A stretch of 64,000 nt of DNA from JADLHS01 sp049840435 (lineage in GTDB: Bacteria; Verrucomicrobiota; Verrucomicrobiia; Limisphaerales; JADLHS01), in NCBI GenBank assembly GCA_049840435.1, contig JASGKY010000024.1:62001-126000 (forward strand), written 5' to 3'. Each line of letters opens with the position of its first letter. Positions within the stretch are counted from its first letter, which is position 1. Of the stretch, positions 56,761-64,000 are shown one piece after another. The notes under the pieces were generated by a model that was given only the letters and a program-made list of their open reading frames with translations, ran no database searches and was not told where the DNA came from. The position numbers and the translations under genes are program-made.

Positions 56761-57665
56761 GAAACAGTGGTGCGGGCGAATGTTCCCGAGCGCCACTCTT
56801 TCTCAATCTTGCTCGCGACCAACTGCCAGCCTGCCGCCTCATACACGCTCTGCACCTCGGAGAATTCTCGCTTCAAAATCCCGGCCACGACCAAGACGCC
56901 GTCAGGCTTCACGCGGGCGAGAATGCGATCGCGCTCGGCGATCAAGAGATTCGCCAGCAGGTTGGCGCAGACGAAGTCGTATTGCTTCGCCGCGCGGCGG
57001 GGGAGTTTGGTGAGGTCGGCTTGCGTGATGCGGATTTGTTTTTCGACGCGATTGCGGCGGGCGTTGTCGTGCGAAACCTTCACACACTGCGGATCAAAAT
57101 CAAACGCTTCCACCGGCACAAACCCCAGCTTCACCGCTGCGATGGCGAGAATTCCCGAGCCCGTGCCCATGTCGAGAAAGGAGCGTGGTTTTTCAGCCTT
57201 CGCAAAGCGCGCGATTTCACGTAGGCAAAATCCCGTTGTCGGATGTTGTCCCGTGCCGAAGCTTAGTCCGGGATCAAGCACCACGAGTTTTTGCCCCGGT
57301 TTCAACTTGCGTTTGATCCAGCTTGGTTTGACCAGCAATGCCTTGCCGATCTCCAGCGCCGGGAAATGTCGCTTCCACGAATCCGCCCAGTTCTCCCGCG
57401 GCAATTTCACGAAGCTGATCCGCCCCGAGCCAACGCTAAGGCCAAAGTGCTTCAACTGTTTCAGACCTGCTGCGAGTGCGGCTTTGGTTGCAGTAAGATT
57501 TGCGGGTGGTTTGGTGGCATAGGCCGAAACCGTTGTCACGCCGGTCTCGACATCGGTGTAAGCCGACGGGCTTGGCGCGACGTGCGTGGCCAGCAGTTCT
57601 GCCACCGCGTCCTCCGCCTCGGCGGTGGTGGTGATGGACGTTTTCCAGATCGTTTCGCGTTTCAT
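56757..57665 (-). CDS. prmA: Ribosomal protein L11 methyltransferase
   Basis: 302 aa. N-terminal substrate-recognition domain, then a class I methyltransferase with VVLDPGLSFGTGQHPTTGFC, FLDMGTGSGILAIAAVKLG (SAM motif I), AFDFDPQCVKVSHDNARRN and FVCANLLANLLIAERDRILA, the N-L-L-A motif of PrmA. Trimethylates L11. Bounded on both sides by copies of a palindromic repeat. Confidence 0.94.
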   Translation of the reverse strand: MKRETIWKTSITTTAEAEDAVAELLATHVAPSPSAYTDVETGVTTVSAYATKPPANLTATKAALAAGLKQLKHFGLSVGSGRISFVKLPRENWADSWKRHFPALEIGKALLVKPSWIKRKLKPGQKLVVLDPGLSFGTGQHPTTGFCLREIARFAKAEKPRSFLDMGTGSGILAIAAVKLGFVPVEAFDFDPQCVKVSHDNARRNRVEKQIRITQADLTKLPRRAAKQYDFVCANLLANLLIAERDRILARVKPDGVLVVAGILKREFSEVQSVYEAAGWQLVASKIEKEWRSGTFARTTVS

Positions 57666-57673
57666 TTTGGTTG

Positions 57674-57696
57674 GTAGCAGCCGATGTCAGGAGACT
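57674..57696 (+). repeat. Dispersed GTAGCAGCCGA repeat, single arm, copy 2
   Basis: GTAGCAGCCGATGTCAGGAG at 57674-57693 matches the arms of the hairpin at 58386-58461 at most positions (ACGT reads ATGT). Only one arm is present. It is followed by a short run of heptamer-like units, ATAGCCA ATGGCCG ATAGCCC ATAGCC (57703-57729). Confidence 0.6.
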
Positions 57697-57734
57697 TTTG
57701 CCTATAGCCAATGGCCGATAGCCCATAGCCTAAA

Positions 57735-58376
57735 TTAAAGCCCTTTCACCTCATCGCTGACGTGGCTCAAATCCCGCCACGGTGTGAAGTTCATCAGCTT
57801 CAGCCGCGTGCGCTCCGGTTTGACCACCACGGTGGTGACGCTGGCATATTCGATTTCCATCCGGTCCATCTCGGCGAACGGCAACTGAAGTAGTAGCGAC
57901 AGCAACATTCGAATCACGCCACCGTGACAAAACACGCCGACGGTCTTGCCGTCGCTCTGTTGCAGGACGGTTTGCAAGCAGCCATTCACGCGATTGCGGT
58001 ATAGGTCGAGGTTTTCGCCATTCGGTACTTTGCCGACGGCGAGCAGTTCCAGCCATTGATGTGCGTCGTATCCATACTTGGCTTTGACTTGGGGAAAATT
58101 CAGCCCCTGCCAGTCGCCGAAGTGAACTTCGTGTAAGCCCGGCAGGATGGTCGGGGTGGGGCGCGACTCTTTCAACACCGGTGCGAGCGTTTGCTGCACG
58201 CGCTTCATCGGGCTGGAGAAGATGGCGTCAAACTTTTGCGGGCGCAGATATTTTGCGAGCGCGACGGCCTGTTGTTCGCCACGCGGCGAGAGGTTCATGT
58301 CAATCGTGCCGCCGAAAACGCCTTGGTAAGCCGCTTCGACTTCCGCGTGACGGATGAGGTGGAGGGTGATGTTCAT
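57735..58376 (-). CDS. Histidine phosphatase family protein (phosphoglycerate mutase-like)
   Basis: 213 aa. Catalytic RHAE in LHLIRHAEVEAAYQGVFGG (phosphohistidine His near residue 9), LSPRGEQQAVALAKYL, IFSSPMKRVQQTLAPVL, LHEVHFGDWQGLNF and the second His in GVFCHGGVIRMLLSLLL. Members include CobC and broad-specificity phosphatases; with no cobalamin genes here the substrate is open. Same strand as rph and prmA. Confidence 0.88.
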   Translation of the reverse strand: MNITLHLIRHAEVEAAYQGVFGGTIDMNLSPRGEQQAVALAKYLRPQKFDAIFSSPMKRVQQTLAPVLKESRPTPTILPGLHEVHFGDWQGLNFPQVKAKYGYDAHQWLELLAVGKVPNGENLDLYRNRVNGCLQTVLQQSDGKTVGVFCHGGVIRMLLSLLLQLPFAEMDRMEIEYASVTTVVVKPERTRLKLMNFTPWRDLSHVSDEVKGL

Positions 58377-58385
58377 TCTAATGTT

Positions 58386-58461
58386 GTAGCAGCCGACGTG
58401 AGGAGGCTCATTTTTGAAAGTCCGAGCCTGTCAGTGTGAGTCTCCTTACGTCGGCTGCTAC
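58386..58461. repeat. Dispersed GTAGCAGCCGACGT palindrome, copy 3 (full hairpin)
   Basis: Arms GTAGCAGCCGACGTGAGGAG (from 58386, continuing GCTCA) and CTCCTTACGTCGGCTGCTAC (58442-58461, preceded by TGAGT) are reverse complements over ~24 bases with two mismatches, around a 26-base loop. Lies in the 94-base gap between rph and the phosphatase gene. Looks like a REP-type mobile palindrome. Confidence 0.8.
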
Positions 58462-58470
58462 GAAGTTGAG

Positions 58471-59225
58471 TTACGCCGTCGCCAAGGCTTTTTCCTGCGC
58501 TTCGAGCAATTGCCGCACGCCGGTCTTGCCCAGCACGAGCAGTTCCGCGAGTTGCGCTTCGGTGAAGGTGGCTTCCTCACCGGTGCCTTGCAGTTCGATG
58601 AATTCCCCGGCGGAGTTCATGACGAGATTAAAATCCACTGCTGCGCCAGCGTCTTCGGTGTAACAGAGATCGCAGAGCGCCTTGCCGTCCACTATGCCGA
58701 CGCTCACTGCTGCGACTGCGTGCAAGATTGGATTCTCCTTTAGCTTGCCATTGGCAATGAGGCGACGGATGGCGATGACGAGCGCGACATACGCGCCAGT
58801 GATGGCTGCAGTGCGCGTGCCACCATCTGCTTGCAAGACATCGCAATCTATGCAGATCGTGCGTTGACCGAGTTTTTCGAGATCAATCGTCGCCCGCATC
58901 GCGCGGCCGATGAGGCGTTGGATTTCTTGGGAGCGACCGTCAATCTTACCTTTCGTGCTGTCGCGGGGTTTTCGTTGCAAGGTGGAGTAGGGGAGCATCG
59001 AATACTCCGCCGTCAGCCAGCCGCCTGCGACATTTTGATCCTTCATCCAGCGCGGCACGGTTTCCTCAATGGTCACACCGCAGATGACGCGGGTGTTGCC
59101 CCATTCGATCAACGTCGAGCCGGTGGCGTACGGCGCGATGTGGTTTTTGAAATTGATCGAGCGAAGCTGGTTTGGTTGCCGTCCGTCAGCGCGGGCGGGG
59201 ACGAAGCAGTTTGCGACAATGCCAT
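58471..59225 (-). pseudogene. rph: Ribonuclease PH, apparent frameshift at the N-terminus
   Basis: From 59180 down the frame is a complete RNase PH core: DGRQPNQLRSINFKNHIAPY, STLIEWGNTRVICGVTIEE, VPRWMKDQNVAGGWLTAEYS, GRSQEIQRLIGRAMRA, DCDVLQADGGTRTAAITGAY, AGAAVDFNLVMN. Phosphorolytic 3'-end trimming of tRNA. No start codon exists in that frame upstream; the only ATG (59225, MALSQTASSPPA) is in another frame, and one added C in the CCCGCCC run near 59190-59200 would join it to give ...RADGRQPNQ. The gene should be intact in a living cell, so this is probably sequence error. About 251 aa when joined. Confidence 0.88.
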
Positions 59226-59276
59226 AGATTGCGGGGATGTTAATTCAGTCCGGTTTGATGGCAACGCGGAAAGCGT

Positions 59277-59840
59277 TCAAGCGAAGACTCGCGCCACCTG
59301 GGTCAACTGCGCCGCGCGCTTTTCGAGGCCGGGCTTGGCATTGACGACGATGGCCGCGCGTGTGCCGGGCCAGACGCCGAGGTCCACGGAAGAATTGCCG
59401 GCGTAATCGTAGCCGCGTTCGCCGAACTTGGCCGAGAGCGCGCGACGTTTGTTGTCGCCGCGCAGATTGATTTTGCCATCGCTGGCCATGAGTTCATCGA
59501 AGATACCGACGTGGCGGAAGACCGGTTCGGCCATGCGATAATCCGAGGCGGTAGCGAGAATGAGTTTTCGCCCCGCGCGTTTCTCGGCTTTGATCCATGT
59601 GAGAAATTCCTCGTGATACGGCAGCGTGGCCGGATCAATCTGCACGCGTTGCGCTAGTTTTTGTTTCAGATGCGCGCGGCCTTGTGTCCACCAGATCAAT
59701 ACGCCCAACAAGACGAATGGGTTTTGTTTCAGCAAAGCTTTCAACGATTCCCACATCATGTCGGTGCGAATGAGCGTGCCGTCCAGATCCACAGCAAGGG
59801 GGATCGGGTCGGGGGCGGAACGGTCGGGCTGGTTTGCCAT
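59277..59840 (-). CDS. HAD-superfamily phosphatase of the kind fused to UbiA-type prenyltransferases
   Basis: 187 aa. Motif I LAVDLDGTLIRTDMMWESL, a small cap with FVLLGVLIWWTQGRAHLKQK, motif II LILATASDYRMAEPV, and motif IV YDYAGNSSVDLGVW. In many bacteria this exact domain is the N-terminal half of a ~480-aa HAD-UbiA protein; here it ends with ARVFA and a stop, and no UbiA follows. Either it is a stand-alone form or a remnant. It lies 51 bases above rph on the same strand. Confidence 0.85.
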   Translation of the reverse strand: MANQPDRSAPDPIPLAVDLDGTLIRTDMMWESLKALLKQNPFVLLGVLIWWTQGRAHLKQKLAQRVQIDPATLPYHEEFLTWIKAEKRAGRKLILATASDYRMAEPVFRHVGIFDELMASDGKINLRGDNKRRALSAKFGERGYDYAGNSSVDLGVWPGTRAAIVVNAKPGLEKRAAQLTQVARVFA

Positions 59841-59980
59841 GTCGTATGGTCAGCGTAACGGACGGCGGCGCGCGTTGACAAGCTGCGGTCGTCGGGCGGG
59901 CGGTTTTAATCGGTCGCGCCTAGAAATTTGATTTGGCCGACAACGACAACTCAGTAAGCTCCGCCTGTCACTCCGCCAAC

Positions 59981-60926
59981 ATGAAGACCATCAAACTCGG
60001 AAAAAGTTCGCTTAACGTCAGTCGGCTCGCTTTCGGGTGCTGGCGCATCGCCGGTACGCGCGATCAATTCAAAACCCCCGCTGAGGCTGACGCCAGTGGC
60101 AAGGCTGCTGTTGTCGCCGCCTACGAATCCGGCTATACGCTATTCGATGGCGCGGATATTTACGGTGGTGGTCAGGCTGAAGTGATTTTGGGCAAGACGC
60201 TGCAGGAGGTCTCGGGAATGCGCGAACGCATCCTCATCACGAGCAAGTGCGGGGTACGGCACGCGGGCTCTCCGAATCCTGATTCACCGCAGCGCTGGGA
60301 TTTTTCGCCCGAGGTACATTGTGAAGGCCTGCGAGGAATCGTTGCAGCGCCTCGGGGTCGAGACGATTGATCTCTACATGCTGCACCGCCCGGATTATCT
60401 CGGCGACCCGCATGAAATCGCCGGGGCGTTCGCACAGCTTTATGACGCGGGCAAGGTGCGTTGCTTTGGCGTGAGCAACTTCCGCCCGTCGCTGGTGAAT
60501 GCGCTGCAAGCCGCCGTTCCGTTTCCGCTCGTGGTAAATCAGGTCGAAATCAGCCTTGCTCAACGCGCCGCCTTCGAGGATGGCACGCTGGATCAATGTC
60601 TGGAAAAGAACATCATCCCGATGGCGTGGAGTCCGCTCGGCGCAGGTTTGCTCGGCGATGGCGCAAAACGCCTATTACCCGCGCAACAAGGCTACAAGAC
60701 CGACACCATCGTGAAGGTGTTGGATGAAATCGCCGCTGCGCGTGGGGTGAACCGCACCTTGGTGGCCTATGCGTGGTTGCTCAAGCATCCGAGCCGGATC
60801 ATACCTATCGTTGGGACGACCAATCCCGAACGCATCCGCGACGCAGCCAAGGCGGCGGATTTGGAGCTGACGCGGGAGGAATGGTATCGTTTGTTCGTTG
60901 CGGCGCGCGGGGAGGCGCTGCCTTAG
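59981..60926 (+). pseudogene. Aldo/keto reductase, one frameshift
   Basis: Start ATG 59981 (MKTIKLGKSSLNVSRLAFGC). NADPH-dependent carbonyl reductase of the YdhF-type group: TLFDGADIYGGGQAEVILGK holds the catalytic Asp/Tyr, ILITSKCGVRH the Lys. The first frame fails after RWDFSPE near 60313; the second carries IVKACEESLQRLGVETIDLY, YMLHRPDYLGDPHE (catalytic His), VRCFGVSNFRPSLVNALQ and IIPIVGTTNPERIRDAAK. Removing one G at 60313-60314 gives SPEYIVKACEE and a ~314-aa enzyme. Confidence 0.86.
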
Positions 60927-60982
60927 GTGCTCGGAGTGTAACACCGCAAGCAACGCCGATATCAAGGGGGAGCAACTAATAA

Positions 60983-62671
60983 TTATGGCTGGACGCGAAC
61001 GCGGTAAAAGAACGGGCCAGAGCCAGCAGAGTTTGTGTCGGTGATCGTAGTGCTGCCGTTCAATCCGGTCAGATTACTCTGCGCCACCAGCCCGAATGCG
61101 GGGCTGGCTGCAAGATTTGTAGCGCGTTCCAATGAGTAAGCGCGATTGGTAACGCTAGACCAAGTTACCGCGATACCCGAACTGGTGTTGCTAATGGATA
61201 ACATTCGCAGCGCGGAAGCGGCATTGGTCGGGTTGGTGCCGGTGATCCATTCCTGCCAGGTAGTATGGGCATCGGCATCGTAATCTGACTGATCGGCTGA
61301 ACCATCGGTGGGCAGGCCGTATTGCTGCAGCCAGAGGTAGGAAATGGCGCTGGCCGGAGATTGGAACTCGTAAGCCCCGACATCCACGGTCCCAGCAACA
61401 ATGCGAGGGTTGGCATCAAGATCGGTGGGAGAAGTTGCCGCTGCATTCCCGCCGGCATTGATGCAAGGGGAATTTGCCTGCAGACGTAGATTTGCCCAAC
61501 CATTGCTATTCACAAAAACCGGGGCGTTGGCGAAGTTATTTCCACGCGCTGGTAATGGAGTGGTGCAGCAATTACTTAAAGCTGTGTAGGGAGTATAGCG
61601 ATCTTGAACATAGCTTCCGTTGCTGTAATTGGCTTGGCTGAGGAAGCTGCCGCTATTGTAATAAAGGATGCAGTTATTCAGCGTGCCACCATAGACTCCG
61701 CCCCCAACACCACCTTGGTAGGTATTATAGGCAACATTTCCCGATATGGTGCAGTTGTTCAACGAGCTTCCCGCCGCCCCACCGCCGTTGACCGCCCCAT
61801 TCTCGGTGAGAAGACAGTTGTTCAAGATGCTGCCATACGCGCCGCCTCCTTCGTATGCACCAGTATTGCCGGTGAGAAGACAGTTGTTCAGGATGCTGTT
61901 AGCCGCCCCTGAGCCTTTCCAAGCTACGTTTCCGGCGAGAAAACAATGATCCAGAATGCTGCCATAAACTCCACCGCCTTTGGCGTTGAGAAGGTCGTCG
62001 GAGGACGCGTAGATATTATTTGAAATCGCGCAGTTGTTCAAAGTGCCATTGTAAGCTCCACTGCCGCCGCCATTGGCGGAATTACCCGTCAGCACACAGT
62101 TAGTCACCAGGGCGCTGATGGATTCGCACCACACCCCGCCGCCGGATCGGTTTGTGTAGTAATCCCCTGTAGTTAGAGTCGAGCCATTGGTAAGAGTAAA
62201 ACCCGACAACACTGCATTATTTGTCAGATAAACGCACCGGACGTCTGTTCCGCCCCGAATAATCGTTACCGCTGGCCCATTGACACTGCGCACTATCACC
62301 GATTTTATAATCGCTACCCGGTTGCTGGTTCCATTGATCACTGTGGTGCCAGCGCTGTAAACTCCATTGGTGACCACGATTTCCTCTCCCGCTCCCGCCG
62401 CATTCACGGCATCTTGGATGTTGGTAGCGGCGGTGGTCCAATCCGTATACGGCGCTGCTGGAGTTGTGTTGTTGAGGTTGACGTATCGTGTTACAGCCAA
62501 CGTGTTGCTGGCCACAAGTAATAAGCTGCAGACAAGCGATAGTGGTGCAAGAGGGTTCAGACTCTGGCCGGCCAATCTGCGAGCCGGAGGAAGGGGGATC
62601 AGCGTGATTGCTTCTGGGCAGGTTTCTGATTTTTGCCCCATTGAACTAATGGAAGGAATAGATGTGTTCAT
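60983..62671 (-). CDS. Secreted right-handed beta-helix protein, intact paralogue
   Basis: 562 aa from ATG 62671 (MNTSIPSISSMG); ATG 62794 is also possible. A long N-region precedes the hydrophobic core of a signal peptide (LAPLSLVCSLLLVASNTLA). The helix begins VTRYVNLNNTTPAAPYTDWT and has repeated rungs such as GGGVYGSILDHCFLAGN, GGGAYGSILNNCLLTEN and GGGVYGGTLNNCILYYN (residues ~170-370), the choice-of-anchor/Pmp-like G-G-G-x-x-x-x-x-L-x-N-C pattern. The C-terminal ~130 residues have PCINAGGNAAATSPTDLDAN, VDVGAYEFQSPASA and FFYRVRVQP. Single-module counterpart of the broken gene at 45359. Function unknown, probably surface-associated. Confidence 0.85.
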   Translation of the reverse strand: MNTSIPSISSMGQKSETCPEAITLIPLPPARRLAGQSLNPLAPLSLVCSLLLVASNTLAVTRYVNLNNTTPAAPYTDWTTAATNIQDAVNAAGAGEEIVVTNGVYSAGTTVINGTSNRVAIIKSVIVRSVNGPAVTIIRGGTDVRCVYLTNNAVLSGFTLTNGSTLTTGDYYTNRSGGGVWCESISALVTNCVLTGNSANGGGSGAYNGTLNNCAISNNIYASSDDLLNAKGGGVYGSILDHCFLAGNVAWKGSGAANSILNNCLLTGNTGAYEGGGAYGSILNNCLLTENGAVNGGGAAGSSLNNCTISGNVAYNTYQGGVGGGVYGGTLNNCILYYNSGSFLSQANYSNGSYVQDRYTPYTALSNCCTTPLPARGNNFANAPVFVNSNGWANLRLQANSPCINAGGNAAATSPTDLDANPRIVAGTVDVGAYEFQSPASAISYLWLQQYGLPTDGSADQSDYDADAHTTWQEWITGTNPTNAASALRMLSISNTSSGIAVTWSSVTNRAYSLERATNLAASPAFGLVAQSNLTGLNGSTTITDTNSAGSGPFFYRVRVQP

Positions 62672-63029
62672 ATGATTGCCGTGGAGTTTGGTGCCGTGCG
62701 ATGTGCGAGGAGGCAACGACGGAACTGGAAGGCGCAATACCCGCGCCACAAGAAGCCCGACAGCTGGAGATGCCTTATTTGCTCGCCCTTTCATGCAAAT
62801 GCCTCGTAAGCCCGAAACAGAGACCCCGAATCAACAGGTCATCAGTTTCAACTCAATGCTGTAAGTCTGACCCTAGCAGTTAATCCATTGGCGACAAGCT
62901 ACAATTTCGCTCCAAATGTGGATTGACCCTATTCAGGTTGGCCGGTGACGGCATGTTTTTGACAAACGCCTGATTGTGGGTAACTGATTCTTCCCGTGCC
63001 GCCCGAACGCTGGGGCGGTGGATTAAGAC
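62672..63029. other. Intergenic stretch without recognised gene
   Basis: 358 bases between the divergent beta-helix and DnaJ-like genes. The short open frames here have no family features and lie across the alternative N-terminus of the beta-helix gene. I see no hairpin, tRNA or convincing promoter; both genes' promoters must lie here. Confidence 0.6.
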
Positions 63030-64000
63030 ATGTCCGTTCAATACAAAGATTATTACTCAGTGCTCGGAGTGCCGCGCACCGCGAGCGACGCCGATCTCAA
63101 GAAGGCTTTCCGCAAACTCGCCCGCGAATATCACCCCGACGTCGCCAAAGATAAAAAGCGCGCGGAGGAAAAGTTCAAGGAGGTCAACGAAGCCTACGAA
63201 GTGCTCGGTGATCCCGCCAAGCGCAAGCAATACGATCAACTCGGTGCGAACTGGAAATCCGGCGCGGACTTCCGGCCGCCGCCCGGCTGGGGCGGGGTAC
63301 AACGACCCGGCGGTGGGGCGGGGGATTTCAATTTCGGCGGCACGGGCTTCAGCGATTTCTTTGAAGAACTTTTCGGAGGCCGGCGGAGTGGCGGGCGGCG
63401 GGCAGGTGGTTTTGATGAGGCTGATTTTGCCGAACGCGGTGCGGATATCGAAGGCGACATCATGGTGACGCTCGAGGAAGTCATGCGTGGTTCGCTTCGC
63501 TCGGTCAATGTGCGTCATGCGGTCGCGTGTGAAACTTGTGGCGGCGCGGGGCGACGCGGGCAGAGAGCGTGCCCGGCGTGTGAAGGGACTGGGCGGGTGA
63601 GCCGTTCGGAAACGTATCAAGTGAAGGTGCCGGCAGGAGTCACCGAAGGTCAACGACTGCGGTTGGCAGGTCGGGGAGAAGCGGGGTCGCATGGCGGTAA
63701 AGCGGGGGATTTATTTTTGCGGGTGCGTTTAGCAAAGCATCCGGATTTTGAAGTTGCCGAGCATAACTTAATCTATGAAGCGCCGATTGCGCCATGGGAA
63801 GCGGTGTTGGGGGCTAGCGTTGCTGTACCGACGTTGGACGGCTCGGTGAACATCAAGATTCCGGCGGGCACACAGAACGGGCAGAAGTTGCGCGTGCGCG
63901 GACGCGGGTTGACGTCGCGGGCGGGGGAGCGGGGCGATCTCCTGGTGGTGACTCGGGTGGAGGTGCCGACGCAGATCACGGATGCCGAGCGCGACTTATG
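63030..64000 (+). CDS. DnaJ-like co-chaperone with half zinc centre (cut by window end)
   Basis: ATG 63030; the frame stays open to the last base, giving 323 residues so far. J domain 1-70 with YYSVLGVPRTASDADLKKAF and HPD in EYHPDVAKDKKRAEE; a Gly/Arg/Phe-rich linker (~75-130); then GDIMVTLEEVMRGSLRSVNV and a cysteine region with only two C-x-x-C pairs (CETCGGAG, CPACEGTG) eight residues apart instead of four; then the beta domains (VKVPAGVTEGQRLRLAGRGE, LIYEAPIAPWEAVLGASVAV, IKIPAGTQNGQKLRVRGRGL). It falls between DnaJ (four pairs) and CbpA (none). Partner would be DnaK. Confidence 0.9.
   Translation, partial: MSVQYKDYYSVLGVPRTASDADLKKAFRKLAREYHPDVAKDKKRAEEKFKEVNEAYEVLGDPAKRKQYDQLGANWKSGADFRPPPGWGGVQRPGGGAGDFNFGGTGFSDFFEELFGGRRSGGRRAGGFDEADFAERGADIEGDIMVTLEEVMRGSLRSVNVRHAVACETCGGAGRRGQRACPACEGTGRVSRSETYQVKVPAGVTEGQRLRLAGRGEAGSHGGKAGDLFLRVRLAKHPDFEVAEHNLIYEAPIAPWEAVLGASVAVPTLDGSVNIKIPAGTQNGQKLRVRGRGLTSRAGERGDLLVVTRVEVPTQITDAERDL

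Noticed and set aside
62662..62883. 73-aa plus-strand frame between the beta-helix and DnaJ-like genes
   Set aside because: It overlaps the beta-helix N-terminus, has no ribosome site or family feature, and reads like antisense.

Overview
The window looks like chromosome from a Verrucomicrobiota bacterium, most likely the Limisphaerales/Pedosphaera-like branch (former subdivision 3). This rests on recognised families rather than a tree: secreted right-handed beta-helix proteins of the choice-of-anchor type, ECF sigma factors with long membrane/pseudopilin-like tails, a bacterial GCKR-like double-SIS protein, a long-form IspG, pectinolytic glycosidases, and many short secreted proteins. The outer-membrane proteins, lipoprotein peptidase, HtrA and SppA point to a diderm. 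Almost everything is ordinary chromosome; I see no phage, IS element, CRISPR array or plasmid gene.

Layout. 1-6914: end of an MFS transporter, then a minus-strand run pfkA, cdsA, dxr, rseP, ispG (glycolysis, phospholipid precursor, site-2 protease and two MEP-pathway steps). 6938-10550: a secreted protein divergent from a sigma factor fused to a membrane/coiled-coil/pseudopilin-like tail, then a zinc membrane protease behind a sigma-54-like site. 10563-13093: grpE-dnaJ-rsmE. 13291-15885: a GH105-GH28 pectinase fusion. 16181-18706: a three-gene ECF sigma/membrane-protein operon. 18811-20538: Nudix hydrolase and transaldolase. 20758-33467: broken putative glycosidase, octaheme cytochrome with HEAT/TPR tail, barrel and DUF11 proteins, SIS protein, HtrA, DUF5060/DUF4038 glycosidase. 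33494-45294: tRNA-Lys, response regulator, lepB, comB-like, OGG, apt, rpoD-like sigma, upp, sppA, glycosyltransferase, HD protein, peroxiredoxin, tRNA-Leu, TPR protein, M48 lipoprotein. 45359-50376: a visibly more AT-rich block with a broken beta-helix gene, a broken permease and a pseudopilin. 50499-53597: SRP RNA-dnaX-ybaB-recR. 53655-64000: HAD proteins, C39-like peptidase, prmA, histidine phosphatase, rph, aldo/keto reductase, a second beta-helix protein and a DnaJ with a half zinc centre running off the end.

Two themes stand out. First, the two ECF sigma systems look like the same design in fused and split form: sigma + membrane anchor + coiled coil + a periplasmic pseudopilin-like module, in one protein at 8254-9684 and in adjacent translationally coupled genes at 17196-18706. 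This is my best candidate for a poorly described signalling system. Second, at least ten genes carry apparent single-base frameshifts, including the housekeeping genes dnaX and rph, so much of the apparent gene decay is probably sequence error; the exception may be the gene at 20758-22950, which is broken many times.
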